Positions 21,324 to 33,200 of a stretch of DNA of 64,000 nucleotides are shown here, piece after piece. Position 1 is the stretch's first letter, and the number at the start of each line of letters is the position of its first letter. Made by a program: the position numbers and the translations under genes. The notes under the pieces were generated by a model. That model did no database searches, was not told the origin of the DNA, and saw nothing but the letters and a program-made list of their open reading frames with translations. The DNA comes from Daedaleopsis sinensis (Eukaryota; Basidiomycota; Agaricomycetes; Polyporales; Polyporaceae): positions 186,001 to 250,000 of the forward strand of contig CM066309.1 of NCBI GenBank assembly GCA_033807695.1, written 5' to 3'.

Positions 21324-24300
21324 TTGGGGCCGCCCTCGATCGCCGTCGCGCGGAGAGCGCTTAGATTACCGCATTTGGACGTTGTACTTCACGGTTCCCT
21401 TCACGTTCTTCTGACTGTCGCTCTTAATACTTGGTTTGGAGTGGGCCATTCCTGGCAAGGACGATTGATGAGGATGGGGGGACTGAGGAGCTGATATGTT
21501 AGATGATAGATAGTAATAATAAATTATAAGATGTAATATAACCTAAAGCTTAGTATACAGTAGAATGCTCATCTTATACTTACCGGCCTCCTGCAATTTT
21601 TTCCCTGACCAGTTGACAATATTACCGTAGTACAGAACCTTCCCATCATTTTCTGCACCATCGTGGTACCAGACATCTCCTGACTTGTCAATAAACCTGC
21701 AGACAAAGTGAGAAGGAGTAAAGTAGATTATACCACACAGCCGGTACATCTGGTCAATATCAGGCCATACAATCTGAGACTCTACTGTTATTTTCTGCTG
21801 TGCACGAATAGCTATAATGTTAGGTGAGTCAGTATAAGATAATGACCTGTGCATTTGACGCTTGCATTGTGGGCATTTCTTCTCAGATTTCTGGGAGAGC
21901 AAAGCACTGATCCATTGTGTGACTGTTTTCCCTTGATATCTACCGGATGTGGCTGGACTATTTTTCCACACATAGTCATCACAAATCCATACTGCTTCAG
22001 CTTTGCTATTAGCAGGGCCATCATGGTCACATGCTCGGCATTTGTAGCACTGCTGTAGAATAGGGATGTCAATCTTGATAATGTTCTCTAATAAGAGATA
22101 TATATCAGTAGGCTCGCTCCCCCGAGGTCCTAGGTCAGGATGTGACACAGCCAATCTATTTCTCAATGTATCCCGTGCTCTCTGCAAAGTCATTGACTTG
22201 TTGTCCGGAAGAGTACCATCAAACAATACACCTAAGTCCGTGAGAATTTGACTTTGCTCTGGCATGTGATGTATCCATGCCTCACGGCAGTCAGTATACA
22301 GGGTGAGCAACACAGTAAGCAGACTATCATATGCACAACTGTGGTTGACAGAATCCCATGGAAAGCCTGCAAACATCTTGCCTGCTGGAGGTTTGGTTAC
22401 TTTGATTCTCTTAGCTGGCTGAGGCTTTGTGGTCTGTTCAATCTCAGTCTCCTCATCCCGCTTACGCTTAGTAGCATTAGTTCTTGTAACATTGCTGACA
22501 GTCTGTAATGCTTGTGACCCCTGTGCGGATACAAATGCAGTCCTATCCCTTTTGACTTGCGGCTTTTCAACTTTCTCCTTGGTGCCGCTGTCAGCCTTGT
22601 CGGCCTTGCTGGATGACTGGTCTTTGGAAATTTTCACCAAAGTCCAGGGAGTATCTTCGGTCACCTTTTGAATTGGGAAAGGATCACTAGCAGTCCACTT
22701 CAGAGCACTGTGGATAGTCTTGGGTACAAATTTTTCACCTTTCCATTGGCGGAAAGAATGAATAAGTTCATTTCTTGTAATTCCCGATACTTCGGGTGAT
22801 ATAGTACCAAGGTACCGCATTTTTGTGATTTCATCCAGCAACTCTAGCTCTCTAAACTCTTGCCTCAATGAGCCTGCAATACCTCCTGTCAATTTCCCGC
22901 TGTCAAATGACTGGACAATGATAGTTCCCTCAAGAGTTGAACCCCGTGACAAGCAAGTGTATACAGACTGGTGTGTTTGACAATTCTGCAGGTCACACAC
23001 ATTACTGGGCCTTGTACGTCCCTGTGAAGCAAAGTCTGTCATAGCAAAGTTGGGTACTACCGGTACTTGGTCACGGTTTATTTCTAGTAGCATTCCATTG
23101 GGGAGTTTGCACTTCACTTTCTTGTTTACATGCGAAAGTGGGACAACATTCTCTGGAAGACCAGGGAGTTTTATCGGAGTGGGAGCAGCTGTGAGCTTGA
23201 CAAAAAGTGTCTCTAATGCAAATTTATCCTCAGTGATAGGCCGTGATGTCCATCCTACTACTATTCCTTCCGCACCATTGGTAACTGAGCACTCCGTAGC
23301 TTCATTGACTTTGATCATCACCGGCAGTCCAATGCATATACTCAACTGCCCGGGGTGATGCTCAGTAAGTTCATGGGATAAATCCCATAGCCGGGTCTGC
23401 AATTCTTCATTGACAATATTGGTAGAACGATGCGGGTTGACCTTCTTCTTGCGCTGATGTTTAGGCAGGTTCTTGTCATCGGACTCCGATGCTAGTTTGT
23501 CAACAGAGTAGAATGTATGCAACGCCTGGTTATTCTCCCTAGCAAATCGCTTTGACCCCAGTCTATTGATAGCATCTCTGTAGGAATTATATGTGGTAAT
23601 TACCGATACATTTCTGAACCTAGGCTGATTAATTTTGGGATGCTTCTTGCCTTTACCAGCCACCCGTGATTGGATTAGCTTAATATCAGCCTCAGTACAT
23701 GCTCTATATCTCAGATTCTCTAGTGCAGTTCTCAACTTTGCATCCTCGGGTTTTTGTGACCGCTGCCGCATATTTTCCCTAAGGATAACTACTGTAGTAA
23801 ACTGGTGCCAAAGTGCCTTACCAATAGAGGACTTCTGCTTCTTGTGATCATGTGTTTTGTGAATAACTCTTCCGACTTCATGCGAGTATAGTGGCTTTGC
23901 TTGGACTGCTGGTGGTAATTGAGCAAAATCTCCAGCACAAATAATATTTATACCACCAAATGGAGTTCCATCATTCTTGAGAGCAGCACACATTTTCGCA
24001 CAAATGTTGTACATACTGAAGCAGTCCAGCATACTGATCTCATCGATGAATATATACTCCACATTCATAAGTCGACTTCGCACTTGCATCACATTAGCCA
24101 CTGACTCGGTTGAATCAGCTTTGCTAAACCCTAGCATCGAATGATAAGTAGATCCACCTATCAGGGAGGCAGCTGAACCGGTTGGGGCCAGACACATGAA
24201 CCTATAGGATTCATTTCTCTCTCCAAAGAAGTGGGTCAATGCTTTGATTACTTGTGATTTTCCAGTACCAGCCATCCCTCCAAGGTACATTTTGAGATGT

Positions 24301-26792
24301 TCTCCACAAGAGTCTATAGCATGATTGGCTACAATTCTAAATGCTCGCTCTTGAGCCTCATTCAAACTGAACTTGACTACCGTATTCTCAATAAGTTCCT
24401 TGGCCTGAGGGTCGGTAGCTTGGAAATTCTTGTCCATGAAGTATTGTTTATCAACCAGTTTGACGGAGTCAATCTCATGATTTACAGGCAGTGCATTTGT
24501 AATATTCTTTGGAGGTTTGCTCTTAGCTTCTGCATCTCGGGCGTCTAATATCTTCTGTCGAGCTTCAGTGAGTACTTGACGCCATTCTGATGCTGACTTG
24601 TCCTCAGGTACGGTCAATCTCTTTGGAATATTCGACAGATTGACCAACTTATCCTTATCCTGCTGCATTTTATCCATCCATCCCGCTTCCATCATTATAT
24701 TCTCTGCTTTACCACTGCGTGCTAATCGGATTATCTCTGACCGGCTGATATCTTTCCACTCCTTACTGTTTACTATATCATCTTCTCTATCTTGTACCGA
24801 AGAAGTAGTATCAAATGTATAGTGTTGGACTTCCATCTCATCCAAGTCATCACGGCTCATGTGGTACGAGCCAGACCCTTTCTCTAACTGTTTCCGCATA
24901 GCTGAGAAATCATCACGGGCATCATTGCACTCGTATCTAATGTGGAAAAACCTCATAATTTCCTCCTGCCTGTCTGTGAACTGATGAGCTCTGAATGCCT
25001 CATCCCATAGCATCTCAGCACTGTGTCGTAAGTCTGATCCTGATCTCCATGGCTTGAATAGTGTAAGCATTGTCATACAATATTCCTCTCTGCTGCCCTG
25101 ATCTTTCCGTGGCAGTGGTCCTCCCACAAAGTTGGGCACAAATGAATCCTCTTCATTCTGCAAGCATACTTCATGACTACGGCACTGCGGGTGCTCAGCA
25201 TGGAAAATAAAGTATGAAGGGGTCTTGGACTTTGGAGTTATCTCAGAGATATAATCTTTCTCAAGCGCCTTAGCTGTGGTCGCAGTGGCTGTGGTAAGTA
25301 ATAGTTCATCTTCAGATTCCTCTACCTCTGCTGGAAGGGTCCGTGTGCTTCGCACAGGCTTGGGAGAAGATGACAGCAGCAGCTCATCCTCAGAATCTTC
25401 CTCTTCTTCTTGAGCTAAGGAAGGTCTGCCACCACCGCGTAAACTTGGATGTCTGCTAGTACTCTTCGAAGTGGATTCATAACCGCTATCATCATCCTCA
25501 TCTACATGTGCATGCACTGGTGACTCATCAATGGTATAGTTGTTCTCAAACTCATCATCACTATCATTTACCATTAACTTTTGAGGGACAGCAAACTTCC
25601 TACGCCGCTTTGGAATTGGTCTCTTATGATATTTTCTTACCCAATCATATATGCACACATTCTCATGCTCCAGCGGTCTATACATATAATCTAATACAGG
25701 AGAAATAGGCACAATACGAGTCTTTCCTTGACCTGCTTGTTCGTGATCCAAACCTAAAACTACAGTAGTCTTCCCATCCTCTACAATATTTTTAGAATCA
25801 TCCCATGCTCGCATTACCTCATAAACATAACCCCTCCAGAAGCAAGTTCTAAACTGGTGTCCCGTGTAGTGATCAGGGTGTTTTAGCAGGTACATAGCTG
25901 CCATAGGCCCTCCTATCTCTGATGCAGCAGTCAATGCATTAACCATCTTAGTCATGATGCTACGTGCTTTACTCTTATCAGCCTTGATATTTCCAACTAT
26001 CTCTGGGTTGCGGTCAAATACATTTTGAATGGATTGAAACATAACATGAGTTTTCAGTGGAGTCTTCGTAATGTAGTCAGCAACATATGCAATGACAGAT
26101 TTGATGGCTGTTCCAGACATCAAACTGGTCACATCATGGTTGCACCGGAGAAGGTATGACACTGCAGGTGTGAATGTATTCAGCCATGCCTCGCCTTTTT
26201 TCAGTATTAATGCACCGGTCTCAGGGTCAACCTGAGTAGTAGGAAAGGTGTCTCGAGGAAATCTTGCTTTGCACACCTTTGTGATAGGGTCTGTGCAGCC
26301 TCGATTATCCACCTCATTCATGCCACTATTTTTGGCTCCCTGAGGTACCTTGGAACCTTTGCTCCGTGACACGCAGCGATGTACATTAGACAAGTATAGA
26401 ATCTCGTTGACTTCTTTGCAGTAGTTGCTCCACCAATTCTTATACTCAATACATTGGGTGCAATCGGGCTGCTCTTCTTCATGAGAACACTTATCTGGAG
26501 GTGGTTGTGGTAAAGTCTCAGTAGGAGGGATGCGGAATGGATTTTTCTCATTAATCTCCTTTAGTTCAGCTGCAACTGTCTCCATATCACTGTCTAGGAA
26601 CTCTCCTTTGTGAGCACTCTCAAGATACTCTACCATGGCTTTCTGGAAGTCTGAGCCAGGATCCATAATCTTATCTCTTACTTCCTGTGGCGTCAAAGAG
26701 TTTTTAATCCATAGTAGCATATGAAGATGCAGTGTGAGTCGACCCTGTTGTTCCACAGTACCGTAATATCCTGAAGTCTCTCCGTACAGTCC

Positions 26793-26797
26793 AGGAC
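26793..26797 (+). repeat. Target site duplication AGGAC, left of Gypsy-1
   Basis: aggac directly precedes the left LTR and matches 35780-35784 exactly. Confidence 0.9.
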
Positions 26798-27144
26798 TGT
26801 GAGAAATCCGAGTCTTTCGGCGATGTCGAGAGTCGTGAGACGTCGAGAGGGTCGTCGAGTGAGTCGGAAAACACGGTAGAGTTGGCAGACACGAAACTGA
26901 GTGAGTAAAGTCGTATCTTGAACTCTGAAGTCTCGTCGATAGTAGATACATAGGTTTATATACGGAAGACGAGACGGCTTTTGAAACGAGTAGGAGTAGT
27001 GAAACAAGAAGTCTACGAGTGAGAAAAGAAAAGATTGAAGTGAAACGAGACACGAGCGGGAAGCTCGTGTGGTGGGGAGCTTACGGGCGGCAACGACCGC
27101 TTGGTCATGTCTGAAAGTGGCAGGTCAGACGCCCGTGCCTTACA
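26798..27144 (-). repeat. Gypsy-1 3' LTR (347 bases)
   Basis: It starts tgtgagaaatccgag and ends cgtgccttaca on the plus strand and matches 35433-35779 without a visible difference. On the element's own strand this is the 3' LTR. Confidence 0.95.
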
Positions 27145-27154
27145 TTCGCCCTCC

Positions 27155-27175
27155 AGGACTCCAGTATGGAGTCCT
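27155..27175. repeat. Perfect 9-base palindrome next to the Gypsy-1 3' LTR
   Basis: AGGACTCCA gta TGGAGTCCT lies 10 bases inside the internal end of the 3' LTR, where the polypurine tract would be expected. In RNA it would form a hairpin with a 3-nt loop. Confidence 0.8.
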
Positions 27176-27207
27176 ACTCACCGGCGTATGACAGCCCCCG
27201 TTTTTAT

Positions 27208-30200
27208 TCAGAAACGGATCTTCGACTGAAAGTCATCGTCGAGATCATCGAGATCGTCAAGATCGAAGTCGTCGTCCTCAGGATCGATGTCCATCTCGCC
27301 CTCGGCCGGCCCCCCATTGACGGCAGCTCTGGAGCCAGCGGTCGCATTCTGACCAGCCGAACCAGACGGTCCAGCGACTGGAGGGTGTTCCGCGGCGGCA
27401 GGAACGTCCACACCGCCATTTTGAGCTTCGCATCCCCCCACAAGTTGGGCTATCAGACCCCGTACAAAGGTGAGAGGCGACTCATACGACTCACCAGCCC
27501 CTGCAGGAACGTCGTCCTGACCGTCCGGGACAGGGATGTTGTGTCCTAGAGGACGTTTTCCGCGTCCACCGCGTCGTCCACGGCGGCGTGGCCCGCCATC
27601 CGATCCCGGAGCTTGTCCGCCCAGGCGGTCCGCTAGCGGCGGCGGTCGTCCACCACGACCACGATGGCGACCACCCCCACGGTAGGGGCGATTCCCGCGA
27701 GGACGTGCGTATCCTTCAGTCGATCGGTGGTGCCCACGAGAGTCCGAAGACCTCGATCGCCTCGACTCAGCGTTCTGAAGCAGCGTGGCGATCTGCGTGT
27801 TGATCGCCGTGTTGTGGGATAGGAACGAGTTGAAGGCGTCCGCCGACATCGTTATGCCAGGAATGCCGCCGCCAGGCAGCGCGGGCATGGTCGGTCGTGT
27901 CGCGGCCGCGACGAGGTCCGGATACTCGTGCGGGCATGGAGCGTACCTCTGCGTGAGTTTGAACACCTCCACGTACCCGGGAGGGGGGTTTCCCGGGTAC
28001 ACGGCTTTCTTGTCAAGCCAAGCCCGAAAGTGTTCCGCGTAGGCCTCCCACCGGACGCGATCGTCCACGTTGTAGTGGCCTGGGACCGCCGACATGACGG
28101 GTGAGGTGCGAGTAGAGCGAGAAGGTGAGGTACTGCACGCATCCAGACCCTCGCGGTCTAGATATATTATAGAATGAAAACTATTTTCGCAGTGGAGCGT
28201 CGGAGTCCCTGTCTCGGGGCTAGCAAGAGAGGTGCGCCGCCCGTGCACAGTAACTGCCGCCACTGAAATCAACGGCGCGGCCACCGTTTCACCACCAGTA
28301 GAAGTAGGCCCCGCCTCCTCCTGTGGCTGACCCGCTGTCCGCGACGGTAGCTGACGAATCCCCGCTACACCCAGTGCTTCGAAGTACTCAGTGAGGGCTT
28401 GGAGATGCTGGACATCGTGGTACGATACCCATGTTACATCTCCAGTGGACCAGATGACCTCGAACATGGCGTCTTTTCCCCTCCCCGCATGGGAGAGGAT
28501 TCGGTCAACAGCCCATTCCTGTGGTCGTTCCCCGAAGCCTGACAGTTGATGAAACTGACGGCCCGGGAACCGTCTGTCGTCGTTAGGGAAGTGCGGGCGC
28601 AGGAGCGATGCGTGAAACGCATTCGCGAGGCCCCTAGCCCGGAGTTCCTCGGGTAAGTCCAGCTCATATGTCGCTCCCGCACTAACTACTTTTGTGATAG
28701 CAAACGGACCGAGATATTTCGGTGAAAGCTTACGCGCGCGACCTTTTGGCAAAGACAGATTCTTTGTCGATAGATAGACTAGCTCGCCAGCCTTGAACGA
28801 GGCTGGACGCCTGTGCTTATTCGCCTGCACTACCTGCGACGTACGCGACGCTATGATGGCATCGTGCGCCGCCATGATAGCCTGCTTCATGCGTGCTGCG
28901 AACCGCTCGACACCCGGGTATTCGGACTCGCTGCGCCAGACCAAAGAACGCGGCATTTGGCCGTAGTTGAGATAAAAAGGTGAAAAGCCTGTCGTCTCAG
29001 ACCGGGCCGAGTTCATGGCTAATTCTATCGCAGGAAGCTTCAAGACCCAGTCCCGTTGGTCGGGTCGAACGCACTGCCGAAGCATTTGTGTCATCGTCCG
29101 ATTCGCCCTTTCCGTGGCTCCGTCTGTCTGCGGGTGGTAAGCAGACGACATTCGCAGTTCGACGCCGAGAAGCTCATGCAGCTTCCGCCAGAAGGTGCTA
29201 GTGAACAGGGTGTCGCGATCACTGATGATCCTTTCAGGGAGGCCATGTAACTTGTATACATGCTCAAACACGAGCTCGGCGATCTCCACTGCACCGTACG
29301 TCTGCACGGTAGGCACAAGGTGTACCATGGACGTGAGCTGATCAATTATCACGCAGATCATATCGAACGAGCCATGGCGATTGTCGGACGCAGGAAGGGG
29401 TCCTACAAAATCAATCCCGACAAACTGCCACGGATGACGAGGCACTGGCATTGGTTTCAGCAGCCCGAGGGGCCGTGCGGTAGCGGATTTGGTTGTTGCA
29501 CATACACTGCATGTCTGACAGTAGGCAGTGACGTCTGCAACCATTTCCGGCCACCATAAGTCAATCCTAAGGTACGCCAAGGTCTTCTTTGACCCCAGAT
29601 GTGCTAGTATAGAGTGGGCATGCCTGATGAGGATCTCCCGCAGGCGTCGACTGCCCACTAAGATGTCCGGGATGCACAATAGGTGCGTCCCGGCATGTAC
29701 TTTATACAGAAGGCCATCTATATATTCGAAGTGGGTAAAGTCACCCGGCTTCCGCACAATGCGCGCGAAGAACGGGTCCTCCGTGTATCGTCCGCGGAGA
29801 GAGGCTGGTAGTTCCATCCCTCGTTCGCCTGCGGTGGAGAGAAGGCTAGGAACGACTGGTGTCGCGAGGCTGGGGCCCGATTCCCGCCCGGAGTCAACTG
29901 CTGTCGCGTGGCCGACTCCGTGGACCCGCTCCCTGCGGTGCCTGTGTGTCGTCTCAGCCTCAGTCTCAGCCAGTGTATCCTGCAGCGCGCGGTGTCCGCT
30001 CTCAGCCTCGTCCGCCTGCTCCGGCATAGGACGACGAGTACTGTGGCCTCGACGCGATTCGGATGTCCGGTAGATGCCCTCCGGTTGTGGTCTCGCTGCA
30101 AGGCGAGCCGATCGGCGAGGCTCGAAGTGAGCTAATGCTGCCGCCCCAGTGTATACAACTCGGGATAGAATCACTTCGGGAGGTTGCGACATGTGCGGCA

Positions 30201-33200
30201 TTCCTGCGCCATCGTCTCCGACATATTCTGACTGGGCCCGAACCGTACCGAGAGGTTCGTCGCTGTATATCCGTGATAAAGCGTCCGCAAGTACGTTTGT
30301 TTCACCAGGGATGTAACAGATCTGAAAACGAAACTCGTTGAGGATATCCATCCAGCGATGTTGACGTGGTGAGAGGTGTTTCTGCTTCATCAGGTATTCG
30401 AGTGCCTTATGATCCGTGCAGATACGAAAGGTGGTTCCATATAGCAGTGGTCTGAACCGCTTCAACGACTCGACTATTGCGAGCAGCTCCTGCTCGTGCA
30501 CAGGGTAGTTCTGCTGCGCCGAGTTGAACTTTCCCGACCAGAAAGTAACTACCCGCGACGTCTTCAAGTCGTCTCCCTGGCTGATATAACCGCTAGCTCC
30601 AGTCAACGACGCGTCTGTGACGAGGTTAATCGCAGCTGCTCCGTCTGAATAGTCGAGCGCAATGCGACGGTTGTTGCGCCACCGGTGTACTGTCTCTTTG
30701 ACCTGGTCGAAAGCTCTTTGGTGTGTGTCCGTCCATCTCCAAAGCTTAGTGGTACCAGTCAGTGGAGCCAGCACCCCCATTGGGATGCGGATGCCCTCGC
30801 AGTCCGGTGCGAGGAAGCTAACTGCGCCGAGGAAGCTACTAAGTAAGCTCTTATTCGTCGGTGTTTTCCATGCTGTAACTGAATCCACTTTGTGCGGATC
30901 CATGGCGATGCCATATTCGTCTATAACATGTCCTAAGATCTTCAACTTTGACGCGAAGAAGTCCATCTTATCAGCTCCGAGAAAGAACTTTTCTCGTCGC
31001 AATACGTCAAACACGAGCCGGATGTGTGTAAGATGGTCCTGAATGGTATCCGAATATATCACAATGTCATCAAGATAAACATCCATGAAGACCCCTAGGT
31101 ATTGCGCGAAGATGTGATTCATCACGGTCTGATAAGTGGTAGGCCCGTTCACATCCCCTTGCTGTAGTACGAGGCTCACCATTGTCCCGTCCGGGGTAGT
31201 GAACAAGGTCCTCGGAACATGTTCTGGTATTACTCGGATCTGCTCGTAAGCATCCTTGCCGTCAATGAGACTCCGGTACTGATGCTTTACGACGTTCCTC
31301 AGGATACCGTCGATGTCAGGAAGGGGAGCAGCGAGCTTGTGAGTGTTTGCGTTCTGCTCACGCTTGTCTACAACGGTCCTCAGCCGGAGAACACCATCGT
31401 CTCGGGCAGGCTTGGGAATCATGAGCATAGGAGAAGCATTCACTCCGGAAGCCATTTCCCATCGTCCTGACTCCATATACGCCCTCCGTTTCTCGTGCCA
31501 AAGAGGCTTGAGAGCGTCGGGACACTTAGAGGGACACCATGAGTATATTTTAGACTCGTCAATCAAAGGGATGGTGTGATTGATGTCCCGCAGCGGGGGC
31601 AACGCAGCCCGTGCTCCATCTTGGCACAAGTCTGCTGCTTCACGGCGCAAACCGTCCCGGAGAGACTCAAGAGTGTCCGCTACGACGGTCGCTGCCGCTG
31701 AAAGGACTACTGAGGTGTCCTCCCCAACTATATCTAGCGGGACATTGGATCCAATCGACACACGAGTGGGGTTTAATCCAATCGCAACCTTATGCTGGAA
31801 CAGGAAAGGTGTGCCAAGGATCATATCGTAGCTGTCTATATTGACTACATCGAAACGTCGTTGACAGTGTATGCCTTGGTACTCGAAGTCCACGACAGTG
31901 GAGCAATTGATCTTGGAGCGCGACCCTTGAACTGCGAGATACACGGGTATGGGTGTCTCGAGCACGTCACGCTTGAGTCGAAGCTGATCAACTATCGTAG
32001 TCGATATAAAATCGGCCATGCATCCAGTATCGAGAAGAGCACAAACAGGTTTACCATTGACCAGAACGGACACGACGAGCGGCGTAGGTAGCATCCGGCT
32101 TGCATCTTTAGGTCTCATCGCAGTCCGTTCAATCCCTAGTACCGCATTCGCAGGTATGGATTCACTCTTCCTGTTCTTACGATTTGATTTCGCTCTTGCA
32201 GGTCTAGCAGCGCACATCATAAGCTTCATGCGACGTACACGACGTCGTTCTCTCAATACCTGAGGCTGGAGAAGCTCCGATGTCGTCAAGTCATCCAGCA
32301 GGATGTTCACCACACTTCGAGGGTCAAAGGCGGGGTCACAGACGTCGTCATGAGTGACTACATGGTATGTGTCTTCAAGCTGAAAGGAAATGCGATACCC
32401 AAACTGATGCGAGCTTACTTTCATCAGTTGTGACTGTCCAGGTACGTCCGGATACAATTCACGCAAGTAGGCAGCTACATGTGCGCGTAACCAGTATATG
32501 GCCGGATAGTCTGACTCTTCTGCGTCGCAGGGAGGGAAGCCGGTTCCCCACTCCGGGCGAGGGGGAATTGTAATCCAGCTGTCCCATTCTCTCTGTAGGA
32601 TGTCGGCCACTCCACAGTCAGGATCATCCATCTGCTTCCTGGTGACGATATAATCCGACGGCAATCCTCGAGGTGCCAGCCAGTCAGTCACCTCAAAACT
32701 ATCATCTCCGTATGGCCTGACCGCGAATCGTTCGGATGGGAGTATGCCCGCATCCCGAGCCGAATGCAGCGAGTAGAAGCTGATAAATAATGTTTGTAGG
32801 AATTCGATGCAATCGTTCGCATGTGCGCGGGACCATATGCCCTCTAGCTCGGTCTGCGGGACGTCTGACTCGTTCGAAGGTTCAGTCTTTCCCTGAGTAT
32901 CGGGTTCTGTCTGAATACGCACAGATCCGACGCGGATCTTTGTAGGTGCGTCTTCCCGGCGTACTTGTGCCGCTAACCTTTCTAGATTGTCAAAATGCAC
33001 GGATCCAGCATTTACTCCAGGTCTACGAGGAGCAGGAGCCGTCTTACGTGCCTTGCAATTTCGACTTTCATGCCCAACCTCTCTGCAGCTAAAGCATCGT
33101 CCTTCAGCACGCAAGCGATCCAGCTCTTCGCGAGGGATCTTGTTAGGCCGCTCACTGGTATTCCGTGCTGGTCGCTCGGCAACCCCTCGCGGTCCGCCAC

